Positions 23,546 to 38,066 are shown, counted from the first letter of the stretch. The stretch: DNA of 64,000 bases from Moniliella sp. 'wahieum' (GCA_003971905.1 RSEE01000089.1:186001-250000); one strand, 5' to 3'. The notes: generated by a model from the sequence alone, not told the origin. Translations and numbers: made by a program.

Positions 23546-26294
23546 CTACGTCGACTGGCCGTTCTGGCTAGCTGGCTGACTGCGCATCGACGAATGCAGC
23601 CCATTCCGATGCTTGTCCCGCCACTTGCCCGCCAGCAGCGCGGTGCGCAGCGCACGCAGTTGCAGCGGTCGCAGTCCTGCCAGCGCGGCCGTCTCGTAGA
23701 ACGGGTCGCGAGCCGCTGCCGCTCGTCGAGAGGCAGCGTCTGCAGGTCGGGCACGGCGTTGCTTCCCGGTACGGGCAAGACCAAATCGACGGTGAGGCAG
23801 GTGTGCATGGCATGGGCAGCCCATTGGGTTAGGTCCGGCAGGCCGTACAAGCCACCCAGAAGCAGCAAGGTGCAAAAGACGGCCGGGTGGTGTGGGTGCG
23901 GGTGCAGAGACTGCGCGCATACAGAAACTCAACCAGCGCCAGCCCGACCACCCCGGGCTCGGGCAGGTAGAGCTTGCGCGGCGTGATCCGCACATCCGCC
24001 GTATCCTCTCTGCTGCCCCTTCTTCCCCCACGCACCCGATGACCCCCCAGCCTGCATGGGGGGCATCGGCATGCCCTCTCCTGCCCACGCAACTGCGCCA
24101 CCACACTCACCGCGCGCTCACGGTACCCCACCAGCGCTGCGGCGAACCAGGGCCACCGGCGCTCCAGCACCGCACGGTTCACCCCAATCCGCACCCCATC
24201 CGAACACACAATCTCAAAGTCGCCTCGCCCGCCCAGGGTGTTGGACAGGTAAGGCAACGCGGATCCGGGGTGGTACGCGTCAGCGGACGTGTCACTGGAA
24301 GTAAGGTCCGCCAGCGTCGCCCGGTTGGAGCGAAGTTGCGTCGGTTGTGCCGGTGGCTGCCTCGCTAGTGGCAGCACTCCGTGGGGGACAAGACGGAACT
24401 AGGGGGTTGGGACGAGGAAGAGGAGGTGCCGACGGCTTGAATCAGCGTAGCCACCGCACTGGTCGAATCGCCCGAGGTGTCTACCATACTGGCCGCCAAC
24501 TTCTCGAGTCCCAGTTGGGCCACCAATTTGGCCCTCGGTCCACTGCGCGGGGGCTCGTAGACGCCCAATGCTTCCAGCTCCACAGACACCACATGGGTCC
24601 AATTGTTTTGGCGACGGTTGTAGTCGGTCACCAGGTCGCGACTGCGGTCCCAAACACCAGCAGACGGTTCGCGCCCCGGTGCAACAGCGCTCGGTTCCAG
24701 GACCCATGACCTAAAATGGTCCCGTATCCAGCCGGGACCACGTAAGGGTGGGCAAGTGCAAGACCCACAGGCTGAACGTTTGGGTTGTGTTGGCCAAGTA
24801 GGTACCACTGATAATCATGTGGCTGCCGCAAATGAAGCCAGAGGGGAAACGAAGACCGGGCGGGAGAGGAGGATGTCCGTGTCCCATCCGTTCGAGTAGT
24901 CGGTCGTTTCGAGCGTCATGCTCGCTTCGGCGTCGGGAGTGGGTTTGGTGAGGACATACTGCATCGACTCGAGCTCCCGCTTGACATCAGCAAAATTGTA
25001 ATTGGAGTAGACCATGATCGGAGCCAAGGGCAGCTTGGTCTCGGGAGACGTTTCCTTGTTCTCCTCCTTTTCGCCCATCGAAGTAACAGGGGCAAACTGG
25101 CGCGGTCGAGGCCTGCTGTGGGGAGTTGGTGCAACTCCATTTTGGATGACTTGGGGAGTTCAAGCGTGGCGCGCGAGGCGCTGTTCAAGGATAAATTGGC
25201 CAACATGGTGCTCAATCGTTTTTGCCTCCGCCTGGCATGGAGTCAGTCCGAACAGAATGGCTGCTACCCATACTTGGTGTGGTTGCATGGCTCGGATGGC
25301 CATTTTTGTTGGGTAAAGGGTTGCGGCGATCCAGTGCCGGGCCAGAAGACGAGTGGGATCGAGTACGAGGCTGGAGCTGCTGCCGGATCGACTGTTGGTC
25401 GTGCCCCGCAAGCGCGCAGAAGAGGCAGTGTCTTTGTCGGGCAACCAGATGGGTCGAGAGGATGGAGTACCTTGTGCACAGCCTGCTTTCTGCACCGTCC
25501 CATCCGGCTCATACACCAGTAGCGGGCTCGAGACGGCGAGACTGCGGTAGCTGCCGCATTGGTTGGTAAGCGGGTCGTTGCGGACCCATTGCCGACGCTG
25601 TAGGTCCAAGACGGACATTTCCTGTACATAGTTGTTTTCATTGTCCTGGCCACCGAGAATGACAAGATAGTCGGTTGCGACACTGCTGAGGTGAGCATAG
25701 CGGGGGGCCGGCACGGCTGGCGCGGGATGGTCGCTGCTGGCAGGAAGGACAAAGTCCAAGTCCCAGGTCATGGTGGCAAGGTCGAGTACGACCACCTCAT
25801 CCAGGACAACCAGACCATCGGTCTTGCTGGACTTGGAATGATGTGAGCTGGTGCGATCGCGCGGCAAGCCCATGCCGCCACAGATAACGATCTTGTCTGC
25901 CACAAGTCGGCAGAGTGGAAGTAGCGCGCATGGGGCAGAACGGGGGGCGAAGTGGAGGGAGGCGGGACGACCTTGCGCCAAACCATCGTGTCGAGGTCAA
26001 GCTGGTAGAGATCGTTGGTCATGACGCGGGTTGAAACAAGGCGGCCACCAAAGACATAGACGCATGCACCGCCGTGGGGACCGGTGCCGGGCCCGGAATC
26101 GACGAGCACGGCAGAGGCGCCCTGGAGGGAAGCAGGCAGGCCAGGTCAGTCACTCCCGCACACACAAGCCACGAGTGGGAAGGGAAGGGAGACAGCGGCA
26201 GGGCACGCACCACAACAGGCGGGGGCAGGTCACCAGAGCAAGCGTCGAAGGCGGCGACGACATCCTGGAGGGACGTGAGGCTGAGGGAATCCAT
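23546..26294 (-). CDS. Kelch-repeat plus BTB-domain protein, Ral2-like
   Basis: The architecture resembles fission yeast Ral2, which acts upstream of Ras in morphology and mating. Exon 1 (26211-26294) encodes MDSLSLTSLQDVVAAFDACS; intron 26122-26210 (GTGCGTGCC to TCCAG). Kelch repeats follow: GACVYVFGGRLVSTRVM with NDLYQLDLDTMVWRKV, KIVICGGMGLPRD with VVVLDLATMTWDLDF, and YLVILGGQDNENNYVQEM with LDLQRRQW. Near 24200 the BTB part starts DFEIVCSDGVRIGVNRAVLE, later ADVRITPRKLYLPEPG and LVEFLYARSL. The C-terminus is LAGLRPLQLRALRTALLAGK, stop at 23546. At least six frame breaks occur. A partner or Ras link is family knowledge, not visible here. Confidence 0.8.
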
Positions 26295-28033
26295 GGGGGG
26301 CTCAGGCGGGCTGGTGGTGGGAAGGAAGCTATCTGGACACTTGGGACGCTCTAGGGCACGCGCTTCAGATGGCCATCAGCGACGCGGGCGGGGAGCAGGG
26401 GGGGTGTGGGGAGCCAGACGGCGGCGGAGTGGAGCACGAGAGGGCGAGGGCGAGGCGGTGGGAACAGGGTGGACGCCTGGGCGTGCCTTGGGCGTGCGTT
26501 GGCCCAGCCCTGGCGTTTGAAGATTGAATGTTCAACTCGCCGTTCGACGTGCAATGTTCAATGTTCAATGTGCTCAATCAGGGACCCAGATCACGTGCAG
26601 GCCAGCCTCGTAGTTGCTTGGTGCGGATGCGTGAGCATGTGGTGATGCATGATAGCTCTTGGCCAGGAGCAGAGGCGCGATCATCGACCAGCGATCAGCG
26701 CTCAGCGCCGCCGCTGTGCAGGCGCTGTGCAGGCGCAGCCACCTCCTGCAGCCAATATCCACCGGCCCCACCCCTGTTCCCGCACGCACCCCGGCTGCCT
26801 TTTGCACCGCCCGCCCTACCGCCAACGCCCACCGCCCAGCGCCCACCCGCGCACGCCGCATCATGCATCATGCATCATACATCACCCGCCTCACCCACCG
26901 TGCAGATGATCGACCGTCGCTCACCTCCGGCCTGCACAGCGCGTCTCCGTCTGGCTGCCGCCGCGCCACAGCCGCCTTTTCTGCAATTCTGTCCGCTTCT
27001 GGCGCGCGCCAGCGGCCCTGCAGCAAGGGGCTGTCGTCGTGGAGTAGCGAGCCACTGGTACCTGCATCCCGCAGCCGGCCCCACTGGCCCCACCACGCCC
27101 CGCCTCTTGGCCCCTCCCGCAGCCGTCCGCATGTCCCAGGGATGCCGTGCGTCATGGACAGCACTCCCCCGTCTGTGACATGTGATGGCCACAACGACAT
27201 AATAAGGCCTTAGCTAAGGCTTACCGTCTACCCCTCGTCGCGCTCTCCACGTCTGCTCCCAGAATAACACCCCCCGCGGAGAGTCCAAAATCACACGGGA
27301 CAGCCAATCAGTCCGAGACCACCCCCCACCACAGGGGAGACAAACAGAGGGAAAAGACCAAACGACAGAGGAAACCATCGTGGTGGCCGCGCCAAACCTT
27401 CCATGAGATGGTATACCAGACATGGGAAACCCGCTTCAGATGTTCCTCGAGTAATCTACCACCGCCGACGGTGTCACGGGCAAGAAAGCGCGGGCGAGTC
27501 CCCGTGCGCTCACAGGCGGCATGGTGTGGGTATGACAGGCATGGAGAGGTGAGAGCAGGGGCAACAGGTCAAGAACTACCAACCGTGGTGCTCTCCTCCC
27601 GTCGGATGCGACCAGTGTCGGGGAAACCGTAGTACTAGTGTCCATCCTCCGTCGATGTGATACATGGGAAGCGGCAAACGATTCGCCAGCCCGATGCTCA
27701 GGGTTAGATGTTTCCCGAAACAAGGGAACTCCTAGGCCGGCCTGAGGAGGGACTGAAGCGTTGGCCAAAACACAGCTACCCGCTGTGGCTCAGCAGGTCA
27801 TTTGAGAAGGGAGGTAGGATGGGCGATAACATGCCACCAACGCGAGAACAATCAGCTTAATCACAGGATTATATAGGTGTGCTCTTCTCACACTCCCAGT
27901 CCTTCGCCCAACCGCCCAATGCCATGGAAGCTACGACACAAAGTCTACCGAGGTGTCAACACGTTTGTCAGTCTAATGGTATGCAATGGAAGATCATAAC
28001 GGGATCACCACCTCCGCGGCGCGCGACAAGCGC
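26295..28033. other. Gene-free stretch with repeats
   Basis: About 1.7 kb between the kelch-BTB start and the enolase stop. It contains ATTGAAC/AATGTTC words at 26515-26580, an ATGCATC island at 26859-26884 and a GTGACATGTGATGG word near 27176. Open frames of 100-200 codons at 26530-27210 are GC-rich, overlap on both strands and lack any motif, so no gene is called. Confidence 0.5.
26859..26884. repeat. Tandem (ATGCATC)n heptamer island
   Basis: Three copies of the same 7-nt unit as at 23035, ending in a degenerate copy (ATACATC). Confidence 0.8.
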
Positions 28034-29428
<1,395 letters not shown>

Positions 29429-32400
29429 GGCGAAGCGACGTGAGAAGAACACGGTTGGTGGGGAGGGCCCAAGCAAGGGGAGACACGCAAGGGATTTTAT
29501 AGGGCAGCGACCGTCGGGGCGGTTATGCGCCTGTGGCACCAGCCCAGCCCCCCGGTGGTCGAGGTGGCTCCTGGGCGCAATCGGAAGCTAAGGGAAGCTG
29601 GGAGGGGGGCGTAGCGAGCTCAGGCCGCAGGCCTCAGGTTAACACACTGGCCCCGTGCTGCGCCGGGCCGGCGCTCCCCTGGCCCGTGCGGCCCCGCGCC
29701 CCTACCGGCCCGGTGCCAGGCCGCCCCGGGAAGGAGAGTGGCACTGGCGTTGTGCCGGGTCCCAGGCGGATAGTTTCAAACTCCTGGGGGCGAAAACCCG
29801 CACCACCTTGCTCGTCGCGTTCGGTCGGCACAGACGCAATCAAATCAACCAACATGCAATGTTCACTTCAAAGTGAACGCTCAACCCTCGGCATCAACGA
29901 ATGATTCCATCCGCCAGTGGTGCACCGACATCTGCCCTGCCTCCCCCCGTCTTGCCCACCAGGCCAGACGCAGGGCCCACATTTGTCGTCCCCTTAGGTA
30001 GGTCTTACCCTGCAACAGGACCAGGGTAAGGATTGGACGTCCAGCATTCAGAACCCGACCCAAATTCCCACACAACTTAGGGAAACAGGGCACGGCGAAA
30101 TATGCCCTCTCACCGATGTGGTTTGCATCTCGAAATATTGTTGTTGATGGTCAAGTGACTTACTATGACTTCCAATAGTTCGGACCCATCTGGCGCAGAT
30201 CGACCACAACTCACACAGTCCTCACACACCCAACTGCGAACTGCAATATACAATCCTCTGCGATCTCAAATCTCAGCACGCATCACGCCCTCATAATCAT
30301 TGAGGCCCACCACTGGGCCCCAGCCTGGCAATTGCTGGGGTTGCCATCCTTTCCTCCCTTTCCTCCGCTAGGATCAGCCTCAGCAGCCCTGCATTTCTCA
30401 ACGCTCAGCGAGTCCTAAAGCAATTAATGACGCATGGCACCATGCCAATCTTCGGACACCCTTTGTCGCGCAACTTGAAGGAATGGTGAAAAGGCTTCGT
30501 GATCCGCATGATCTTCTCTTCCAGGACGGCACCCGCGTAAACAAGCGCCGTGAGAAGTTGAAGTTTGAACGGTTCCTTTTGTCCCTCCTAGCATAGTAAG
30601 CAAGGGACATTGCCTGGATTTTTCTCTATAGATATTGAATCATAAGCCTCTGTAATGCGTGTCTGATCCGAGGGTGCCGCACGGTCCCCCTATTATATAC
30701 CAGTGCACTTCATCTATCCCAGCTGTCAACCGTCAGAGCGTCGCCTCTGAATTCATAGCATTTTGTGGTATAAGCATTTACTAGCGACTCCACTCGCGTC
30801 TTGATTTGTCGACACTCGAACTAGCAGCCACATGGATGAGCGATCCTGCGTTTGGTACAGGCGCAGCACGTTTCTTTGCCCCTGCCTTGAGATCGCGACA
30901 TTCACAAAACTTATGACAAGAACAAAGACTCGCTGCGTCTGCCGGGGTCCTTCATTCGGTATGTGTTACTCTTTTTAAAACACACAAGCCAATGCATTCC
31001 TTTTCTTCTTGTGCTTCATATATGCGCGTGCTGTCCCCGGCATAGGCATTGCAGTGGAATAGTGCGCAATTATCAAAAAACGGGATTCGTCCTTGTTGGA
31101 CCCGTGGTCCCGTACTTAGGCCAAGGTGCCTCATCACCCTTCACCCTGATTTGTCCTCCGAAGCCTCCAGTGTATACTCAGGCTTGTTTGAACCCCTGTC
31201 TCTAGGTGTGGCACAAGGCTTAGACCGAAACCAGCACCATCGCGATTGCATTGTTCTACACTTCCAGAGGTTCTTCACCCAACCCCTTGGGTTCCTCCGG
31301 TCTTACAGTCCTCTGTTGGGAGTATCTCTTTCTCCTTTATTGGGGGCTTCCTACCCGCAAAAAAGCCCCGACCTTTCCAACCCACACAATAAAGGGCAGT
31401 GCTGCCTATAAATCCTCCGTCCGTTGTCCTTCACAACTGCTTCATTTTTGTGGCTACTTCGAAGTGACGTACGAAACAACACTTGCAATATTGCATTCCA
31501 TGTTGTTCGAATCACGTGCCGGTAGGTTCTTGGCTGCATGTTGCTGGGCGAATGGTCGACAGGGTTACTCGCCCGCTTCGGTCCGCCCGGGGAGGGAGGG
31601 TTGACGATGCCGCCGAGTCGAGAGGTACCGGCACTGCCGGGACGTTCCGGGAAAAGGTCGGAGTGCCTGTGTCTGTGGTGCGTGAGGAGGGGAGGGAAAG
31701 GAAGCACGCAGAGCGTCTCATCGCCCGTGTATGGCCGGTACAATTAATAGCAGAGAGGGAGCGAACTACCAGCCTGGTGGGGGCCGGGGAGAGAGGGCCT
31801 GTGGGGGAGCCAATCCCGGAAAGGGCAGAGCGGGGCAGAGCGGGGCCCCGCGCTTGTGCCGACCCGTCCGACAGGACACGCGGCCCATCCCATCACTTCG
31901 GACTGCGAGAGCTTCCACTCATTCACGGCTTCATCATCGATTCATCATCCATCATCGATCATCCTCGGTCCCGCACCGGCCGCCGCGCCCCCCATCTTCT
32001 CACTCTCTTTCATTCCGGTACGGCCGCGCGCGTGAATACTGTTGCCACCGGAGGCCGGACCAGCGACGCTCAAGGGCACTTTGGTGCCAGTGGAGGCCTC
32101 TATTTTCGGCCCGACCCACCCGTCAGGCAGTTCAACGTTCAGACATTCGGAGCGGATTATGTGGGACACACGCGTGGCATGCGACGCATTCAAGTGATTC
32201 TCCATCAATAGTTATAACACTACTCAAAGGAGGCACACCAAAAAGGGGTTATAAAAGTCAACAGGGAACATGGATGGCGATGACCAAAACAACCTCAAAA
32301 GAAGCAAGATCCTGAATGGTCTGAACCCGAGAGAAGGCACCGTTGTGAGAGGCGGGCTACAGTGGGAGTGGTAAGAGGGGTTTCTGCTGGTTTTTGTCTT

Positions 32401-32652
32401 TGAGATGAGCAGGATCAAGGGGCGGACACTGAATGAGACTGAAGGGAACAGGATTGACAGCAAACCGAGCAGACAGAACAAAGCGTGAAAAGATGGGAAA
32501 GAAAGAAAGGCAAGAGGAAGATGCTGCCCACCCTATTGTGTGGGAATGATCGAGGAGGAAATGAGCAGAACAAACGCCAAAAATGGGAAAAATGATTCTG
32601 TGGGGGAAGCGGACCCAACAAAAGAGCGTGAAGAGCCAAAATATGATGTACT
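29429..32652. other. Large gene-free stretch
   Basis: 3.2 kb with no recognisable gene. The first 400 bases are the enolase promoter and leader. 29900-31500 is visibly less GC-rich than the genes. A minus-strand reading around 30415-30545 looks mildly protein-like (EEKIMRITKPFHHSFKL) but is too short to call. A 242-codon plus-strand frame at 31483-32211 has repetitive Arg/Gly composition and a minus-strand rival, so it is treated as chance. ATCGAT/ATGATC words lie near 31930-31965, and an AACGTT word near 32130. 32240-32650 is purine-rich on the plus strand. Confidence 0.45.
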
Positions 32653-35000
32653 TTACTTGTTTTCCTCGCTCGAGGATGAGTGGGCAAGCTCATCATCTGA
32701 TCTAGCAAGTGCTGGGTGCGATGCAGGTACATGGGGGACATGGGCGCTAGAGGTTGTCCCGATCGAGAAAGCCGCTCGAGGGACCCATCTCCATGGGCTT
32801 GCCAGCCAAAATGTCACGGCACTCCTTTTTGGCCAAATCAATCTGGCCCATGCGGAAGTGGAGGCGAGCGAGTTCAAAATGACTAAAGCTAGGGAAAGGA
32901 TGGTGTCAGCTCTCGGCCAATAAGTGGTGTAGGGGGGATAGCAACAACTCAGTAAGGAGAGAGGGGGTGGCAAGTACTACACTATATCAGAGATCGGTCT
33001 TGGCCCTCGAGGTAGGGCGCATATTCAAAGACGGAGATGAGGGAGCGGCACCCTTCGTTTGCCATCTCTTCCCGAGTACCCATCTTCATGTTGGGTGGGA
33101 GACGAGCAATGGTGCCCTCGCGAGGGTAGGCAACGTAGCTCAATGCTACCTGTGGGAAAGATGAGGGTCAGATCAACTATGTCAAGCAGGTAACGACCAT
33201 GAAACTCACTCCTTTGAGAACGAGGGTGGTGCAAAGTCCCCCATAGTAGTCGGCCGTGGTGCCATGTTCCTCGGCGAGGCAGATTAGTCAAGTAGGTGTG
33301 CATGTTCTCCAAAATGGGCAAGTAGTCTTGTACTATAGTGAACACGGCATGTACTGGTGCAGGTGGAACAAGTACATGTGCTCCCAATCAGTAACGTCGT
33401 CTTGCGGCCCGGAGTGAAGAACTTTCGGCCGAAGAACTTCATACCCTTCCATTGCCATTGCCCCACCGCCCGAACGAACAAGCATGGGCACCGTACGCAT
33501 AATTGTCGTCACCCCGATCTACCTGCGAAGGGTCCAACTCGTACAAAACAGCTCCCTTGAGGTACTGGAACATAGCCTTGCTCCAGTTGGATTCCTTACT
33601 GAGCGTATCGTAACAATCGTATGCTCCTTGCCAATCGCCAATGATAATGTAGCACGCAGCCAAGTCCCAGAGGCACAAGTGGATCATGTTGGAGGACGCC
33701 CCGGTTATTTTTCCAGGCGTTTTATGGTGATGTGCAACACCTCGATGGCTCGCTCGGGCAGGGCTTGGTTGAAAAGAGGCGAGCTTGGGCATGAAGGAAT
33801 AACGGTCCGTTGGGATACCGATCCAAGTTCCAGGTAGTAATGGCGTCACACAGCTCAAAGTCCAGGCTGGGAACGGGTGAGATCCAGAGACAATCAGTTG
33901 GAGGACGAGCGCTGCCAGTCAGCAAGGGCCGCTGCAACCCCTCACGCTCGATCGACATTTTGGGAGTAAAACGATTCTTGCTCCAACCCCCGGGGGCGAG
34001 TATATTTCATCCCCCGCATAGTGTCTTCTCGGTGTTGAGGAAGACCCAGGATGGAAGACACTCCAGAAGGAGCATGGTTTATCAGGTACAGCCCAACCCC
34101 TCTGGTCAACAGAACGGCACTGCGAAAGTCTTCGTCCAACACCCGAGCAGCCTTTTTGCCCCGGACCAACGCTTCTCAGCTTCATCATCAGTCACTTGGA
34201 TGTAATCGGTGAGCCCCAAAATGATCTTGCGTGCCGTTCTGAGCATGAGGACCAACCGCGCCATGGTTGTCGTGTTGCCAGTTTGAGCTGAGGTCATGAG
34301 ACCCAAAAGGATGCGCATCTCAGCAGCCAATACTTCCGCATGAAGTTGAACGTCTGACATGGAAGCGTAGACGGCATTGGATGCCGAGAAATTGAACAGC
34401 GCCTATCTTCGAGCGATGCTTACGGAGAAGCTCAGCAATACTGAGGGCATGGGCGCAACAGTGCATGGCAACCACCATGTCATCCTGATCGAACGAGGCG
34501 AGAGCACGGACACAGTTGACCAGCGCCATAGCGGCCGCGCTGTACGGCCGCGTCCCGGCATACTTTTTGATCGAGTCCCCAATGCCACCAATTTCGCCCG
34601 ATAGCGCCAAGTCCCGTACCACCCGTACCCGGTCGAGGTCATCCTTGAGCTCGGTGTAAGTCAGAGCCACATCCTCACGGGATAAAGTCTTGGAAGGGAT
34701 GTAGCGCGGGACAATCTTACTGGGCGGGATCCAATTGATTGATCCCTCACTCTCCGAACTAGGGGTTTTACCGGTATCAATAGTGCCGGGTGACTCGAGG
34801 CTGGACGTTTGAGTTGTGGGGCGGGTGTGGTATTGGGGTTGGGAGATGCTGCGGATATCTTGGGGAGGGAACTTGATGTCGAACTCTTATCCGTCTGGTA
34901 AGATGTAGGGCTTCCGTGGGGGACGTCATTTTGGGGCGATGGCCATGGTGATACTGGCACTCCCAATGTGGTGTTGGCGCCAACGGTAGTTTTGGGTGCA
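32653..35000 (-). CDS. IML2/TTC39-like TPR protein
   Basis: Resembles the Iml2 family (yeast Iml2 binds lipid droplets and helps clear protein inclusions). Conserved readings on the minus strand are TELKDDLDRVRVVRDLALSG, then ALVNCVRALASFDQDDMVVA with CAHALSIAELLRKH, VQLHAEVLAAEMRILLGLM, RSAVLLTRGVGLYLINHAPS with GVSSILGLPQ, LCLWDLAACYIIIGDWQGAY, SKAMFQYLKGAVLYEL and, near the end, HFELARLHFRMGQIDLAKKE. The order matches the family's helical repeats. Frame breaks are frequent and introns are likely around 32900-33230. The 5' end is not resolved: a Ser/Thr-rich segment at 34700-35180 could be its N-terminus or the tail of the neighbouring CRAL-TRIO gene. The start coordinate is approximate. 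Confidence 0.7.
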
Positions 35001-35207
35001 CTAGAAATGCGTTGGCGAGGCGAATGAACGTGGGTGTTGCACCAACCCCTAGTGCGCCAACACCTGACCGCTCCGAATCTTCCAACGCAGTAGTGTTGCC
35101 CGTAGAAGCGAGCTGAGAAGACAGCCCTGAAACGCTACTTCCCAGCGAGGATGCCACAGGAGTGTAGGTGTGGGTAACGTACAACGGGATAAGTTCAGGA
35201 GAACGGG

Positions 35208-36883
35208 CTATACCACACGCACCGTACCTCCGCCAAAAGAGTCTTGCATCGTGTCTTGATCGTGTTGTGCAAGCCCACCAGGCTGGAATACTGTACTCCT
35301 GAATAGAGTCACCACCTCAGACCCGTTTGATCCAGACTTGGTGAACGTCCAAGTAACAGAGCCGTTCTCATTGAGAATGCCCGCACGATTGTAAACATTG
35401 GTAGCGTAGACAAACGGGCGGAGCTGTAGTTGCTTGAGCCGGACCTGAACTTGCAGCACGGTTCGGCGAAAATCAATGTCTTTCTCGCGGATCCCCTTCC
35501 GGAAGGCCAGCCCATTCCACAGAGAGTTGGTCGAGAGACTTCATGAGCTCTTGTAGTTCCAGCTCAATCATCTCGCCAATGTCGATATTACCCTGCACCT
35601 TGTCTTCCTCGGGATTGGGGTCGATATACCGCCATTGCCATTGTGCAGTGCCCCCAGGTGAACTGGGAGGGATTCTAACGGTACATAATGCTCCAAATCC
35701 TGGGCCTTGTTCGAAAAGTGAATCTTGCTTCGTACGGTTGAGTCAAGGATGGGCAGAATGGTTTGCCACACCCCACGAAAGGCCCAGGGCATCCGATGGA
35801 GAAAAGTTACCTCCATGCGCTCCAACATGACGAGCTGAAGGTACTTGATGGCAAACAGTACTGCTTGCCAGTCCATCGAATTCCCTTTAAAACCGTACAG
35901 ATCAACGATGAAGACAGCTTTTCCATACTGGCTTACTGTGAGCTGGTGGAGGTACTGAGTCACCAACACGATAAACCCCTGAAGCGCTTCTGTTGAGTGC
36001 CCCCCCGCAAGCATGCGTGCTGGATTCACAAACAAGGGCATGCTGATCCCATTCACCTCGGTAAAGCCTTGAATGTAGGCGGGTCCACGGTGAAAGAGGG
36101 AGGTATGTTCTGCTTCGCCGTGCTTGAGAATCCCGGGAACATCCAAGTCGTACCATGCACTGAGGACTTGCAGGGCACTGGTTGTACACATGTCAGTATT
36201 CAATCCGGCCCTCCATCAATAATCTCGGTAAGGGTTGTGTGCTCAGCCGCTAACTCACAGTGTCAAGGCATTCTCCACGTCGAAATCTCGCGCGCGCGCA
36301 GGAACCGTAGAAATAGGTCGTCCGCAAAGTCACCCTGACAAAGTTAAAGTAACGTATTTCATGTTAGTAAAGAAATCGCGTTGGCCAGGGGTACCCATGC
36401 ACAGCACAGAGCATTGCACTTGAGAGTAATACACATACCATTGTTCCTTGCCAGAATGCTTCGCGCAAAGCGGGCCGCCATAGACGTTGGTTAAGGCTTG
36501 CACAGGGGTGTTGCGGTCTTGAAAGTTGCGGGAAGTGGCCTCCTGGTCACCGAACACGAGGTTGGGAGAGCTGGTGAGGTCATGGTTAAGAAACTCAAGC
36601 GGCAGCTTGGGTACGGCCGATGGTCCTCCCACCATGCGGACCCGGTTGGACACATCCTGATGAAAATCACACGCCTCCAACGTGCGCACCCACATTTTTT
36701 TGAGCTGCGCCTTCTGGAAGGGCGAGAGGTTGCCTAGATGAAAAGGACGAGATTATCAAACCCAAGACGGGCGGTGCTCAGTGGTCAGGTACGACACTGC
36801 CTATAGGGAAAGAAGGATATGGACTTACCATTAAAGCCCGGCGGAACCGAGGGCGCATTGGGCGCAATGGGCACCGTGTTCAT
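35208..36883 (-). CDS. CRAL-TRIO (Sec14-like) lipid-transfer protein, Csr1-like
   Basis: Probable phosphatidylinositol/phosphatidylcholine transfer protein acting at membrane interfaces. Exon 1 (36829-36883) encodes MNTVPIAPNAPSVPPGFNG; intron 36734-36828 (GTAAGT to CTAG). Exon 2 opens NLSPFQKAQLKKMWVRTLEA, the usual helical lead of fungal Csr1-type proteins. A second intron probably lies at about 36340-36440. The lipid-binding domain reads GISMPLFVNPARML, FIVDLYGFKGNSMDW, FLHRMPWAFRGVWQTILPIL and IHFSNKAQDLEHYVPLESLP. The C-terminal part (RTVLQVQVRLKQLQLRPFVY) ends at a stop at 35208, although coding-like Ser-rich sequence continues beyond it. Several frame breaks are present. The substrate is not deducible. 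Confidence 0.8.
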
Positions 36884-37181
36884 CGCACGTCGCCAAACGT
36901 AATGCGGGTGGGTGAAGGGTGAAGGTGGTAGAGGGTAGATGCAGGGGTGGTGGTGGTGGTGTGGTGTTTCGAAAGGAGGGAGACAGCCGACATATGCTTC
37001 CATCCACGCAGAGGATGGATGAAATGATTGGCAAGCGGTGTCGTTGTACATATGTTCGGAGTTGATCAGGGGGTGTGGTGTCGTAGTGACCATAGTAACC
37101 ACCCCTAGTGGCCTGGCCAGTGACGCTAATACTAGTGCCGTCTCACCGCGGCTGTCTTGGAGACAAGCGTATCTTGACGTG

Positions 37182-37252
37182 TGAAGCTTGAAGCCTGAGC
37201 TTGTAGCCTATGGCTTGCGGCCTAGCTTGAGACCGAGGCCTGAAGCCTGAAG
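37182..37252. repeat. Degenerate AAGCTT / AGGCCT heptamer string
   Basis: Reads GAAGCTTGAAGCCTGAGCTT and continues as variants (AGCCTATGGCTTGCGGCCTA, then GAGGCCTGAAGCCTGAAGG). Spacing is close to 7 nt. The units are the palindromes AAGCTT and AGGCCT joined by G or GA, with mutated copies between. Confidence 0.65.
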
Positions 37253-37405
37253 GAGGGGGGGAGATGACATACACCATTCGGGTCATGCAAATAGTGGGGT
37301 GCCCAGCGCTCATCAACACGCCACGGGATCCTTCTCACGAATAAGGCGAGAGAGCGGCATGATGCATGATGCATGACCAACAAAAGTGGAGCCGATCATA
37401 TCAAT

Positions 37406-37649
37406 ATGGCTCCTGTGTTGACCTGTGCTGCGTTCATTATTGCTCCGGGTCTGTTGGTTGCTCTCGCTCAGCCTCTGGGGCCTCAATGTGCCGGCCGCAA
37501 CGTTCAACCCCGGCGGCCATGTTAATCCCCGGACCAGCACCTACCCTGACTTCAAGGAGGGCGGTGGCGTCCAGAGCATAGCGGACGCTCTGCCAAGCAC
37601 ACAGAAGGTCCAAAAAGGTGTTGTGCTAGCTTTTGGCCACCGCAAGTAA
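37406..37649 (+). CDS. Possible small secreted protein (partial model)
   Basis: The ATG opens a convincing signal peptide (MAPVLTCAAFIIAPGLLVAL). That frame stops after 40 codons, but a +1 frame continues as LNVPAATFNPGGHVNPRTST and PSTQKVQKGVVLAFGHRK, ending where a GTAAGA donor could start an intron. No family is recognised. The case rests on one signal peptide and one assumed frame shift, in a window where such shifts are common. Confidence 0.3.
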
Positions 37650-38066
37650 GACAGCCCCATACGCGGAGACTTAATATATCCCGTCCCCACCCGCTCCCAA
37701 TATCCCAATGTCCAAACCCCATTGGGCGGCGACGGGCACGAGTCATCACCGGCACGGAGCCTACAGGCCCTCTCTGCCGTGCCCATCCCAGGCCCCTAAC
37801 GGGCGTAAGGCGTCGGGGCGCTTACGCTCAGCCCGCCCCAAGCGCATCGTGCGTCAGCACGCCAGCGCGCGTCAGCCCCACGCCCCCAATTCTTCAGCCA
37901 ACAGCCACACCTTCAGGGGTACTTTTGATGTATGTTGCACAACACCTGTGACATGTGATCGAGGATCTTAGTTCAGAATATATAGTTGGCTCGCAAAAAG
38001 AGCCACAAAACAAGAGGGTCTCCTTCTGGGCCCGATGCCCAACAGAAGCGAAGTGGTTAGCGCTGT

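Noticed and set aside
26530-27213. Overlapping plus-strand frames of about 200 codons
   Set aside because: GC-rich Ala/Pro/His composition, contain a GATGCAT island in frame, and have no conserved motif.
30480-30545. Possible U6-like snRNA core on the minus strand (GAAGAGAAGATCATGCGG)
   Set aside because: Only a short resemblance to the U6 ACAGAGAAGATTAGCATGG core; the neighbouring conserved bases and the T-run terminator are absent.
31483-32211. 242-codon plus-strand open frame
   Set aside because: Arg/Gly/Pro-biased, with rival frames on both strands and no recognisable domain, start context or splice signals.
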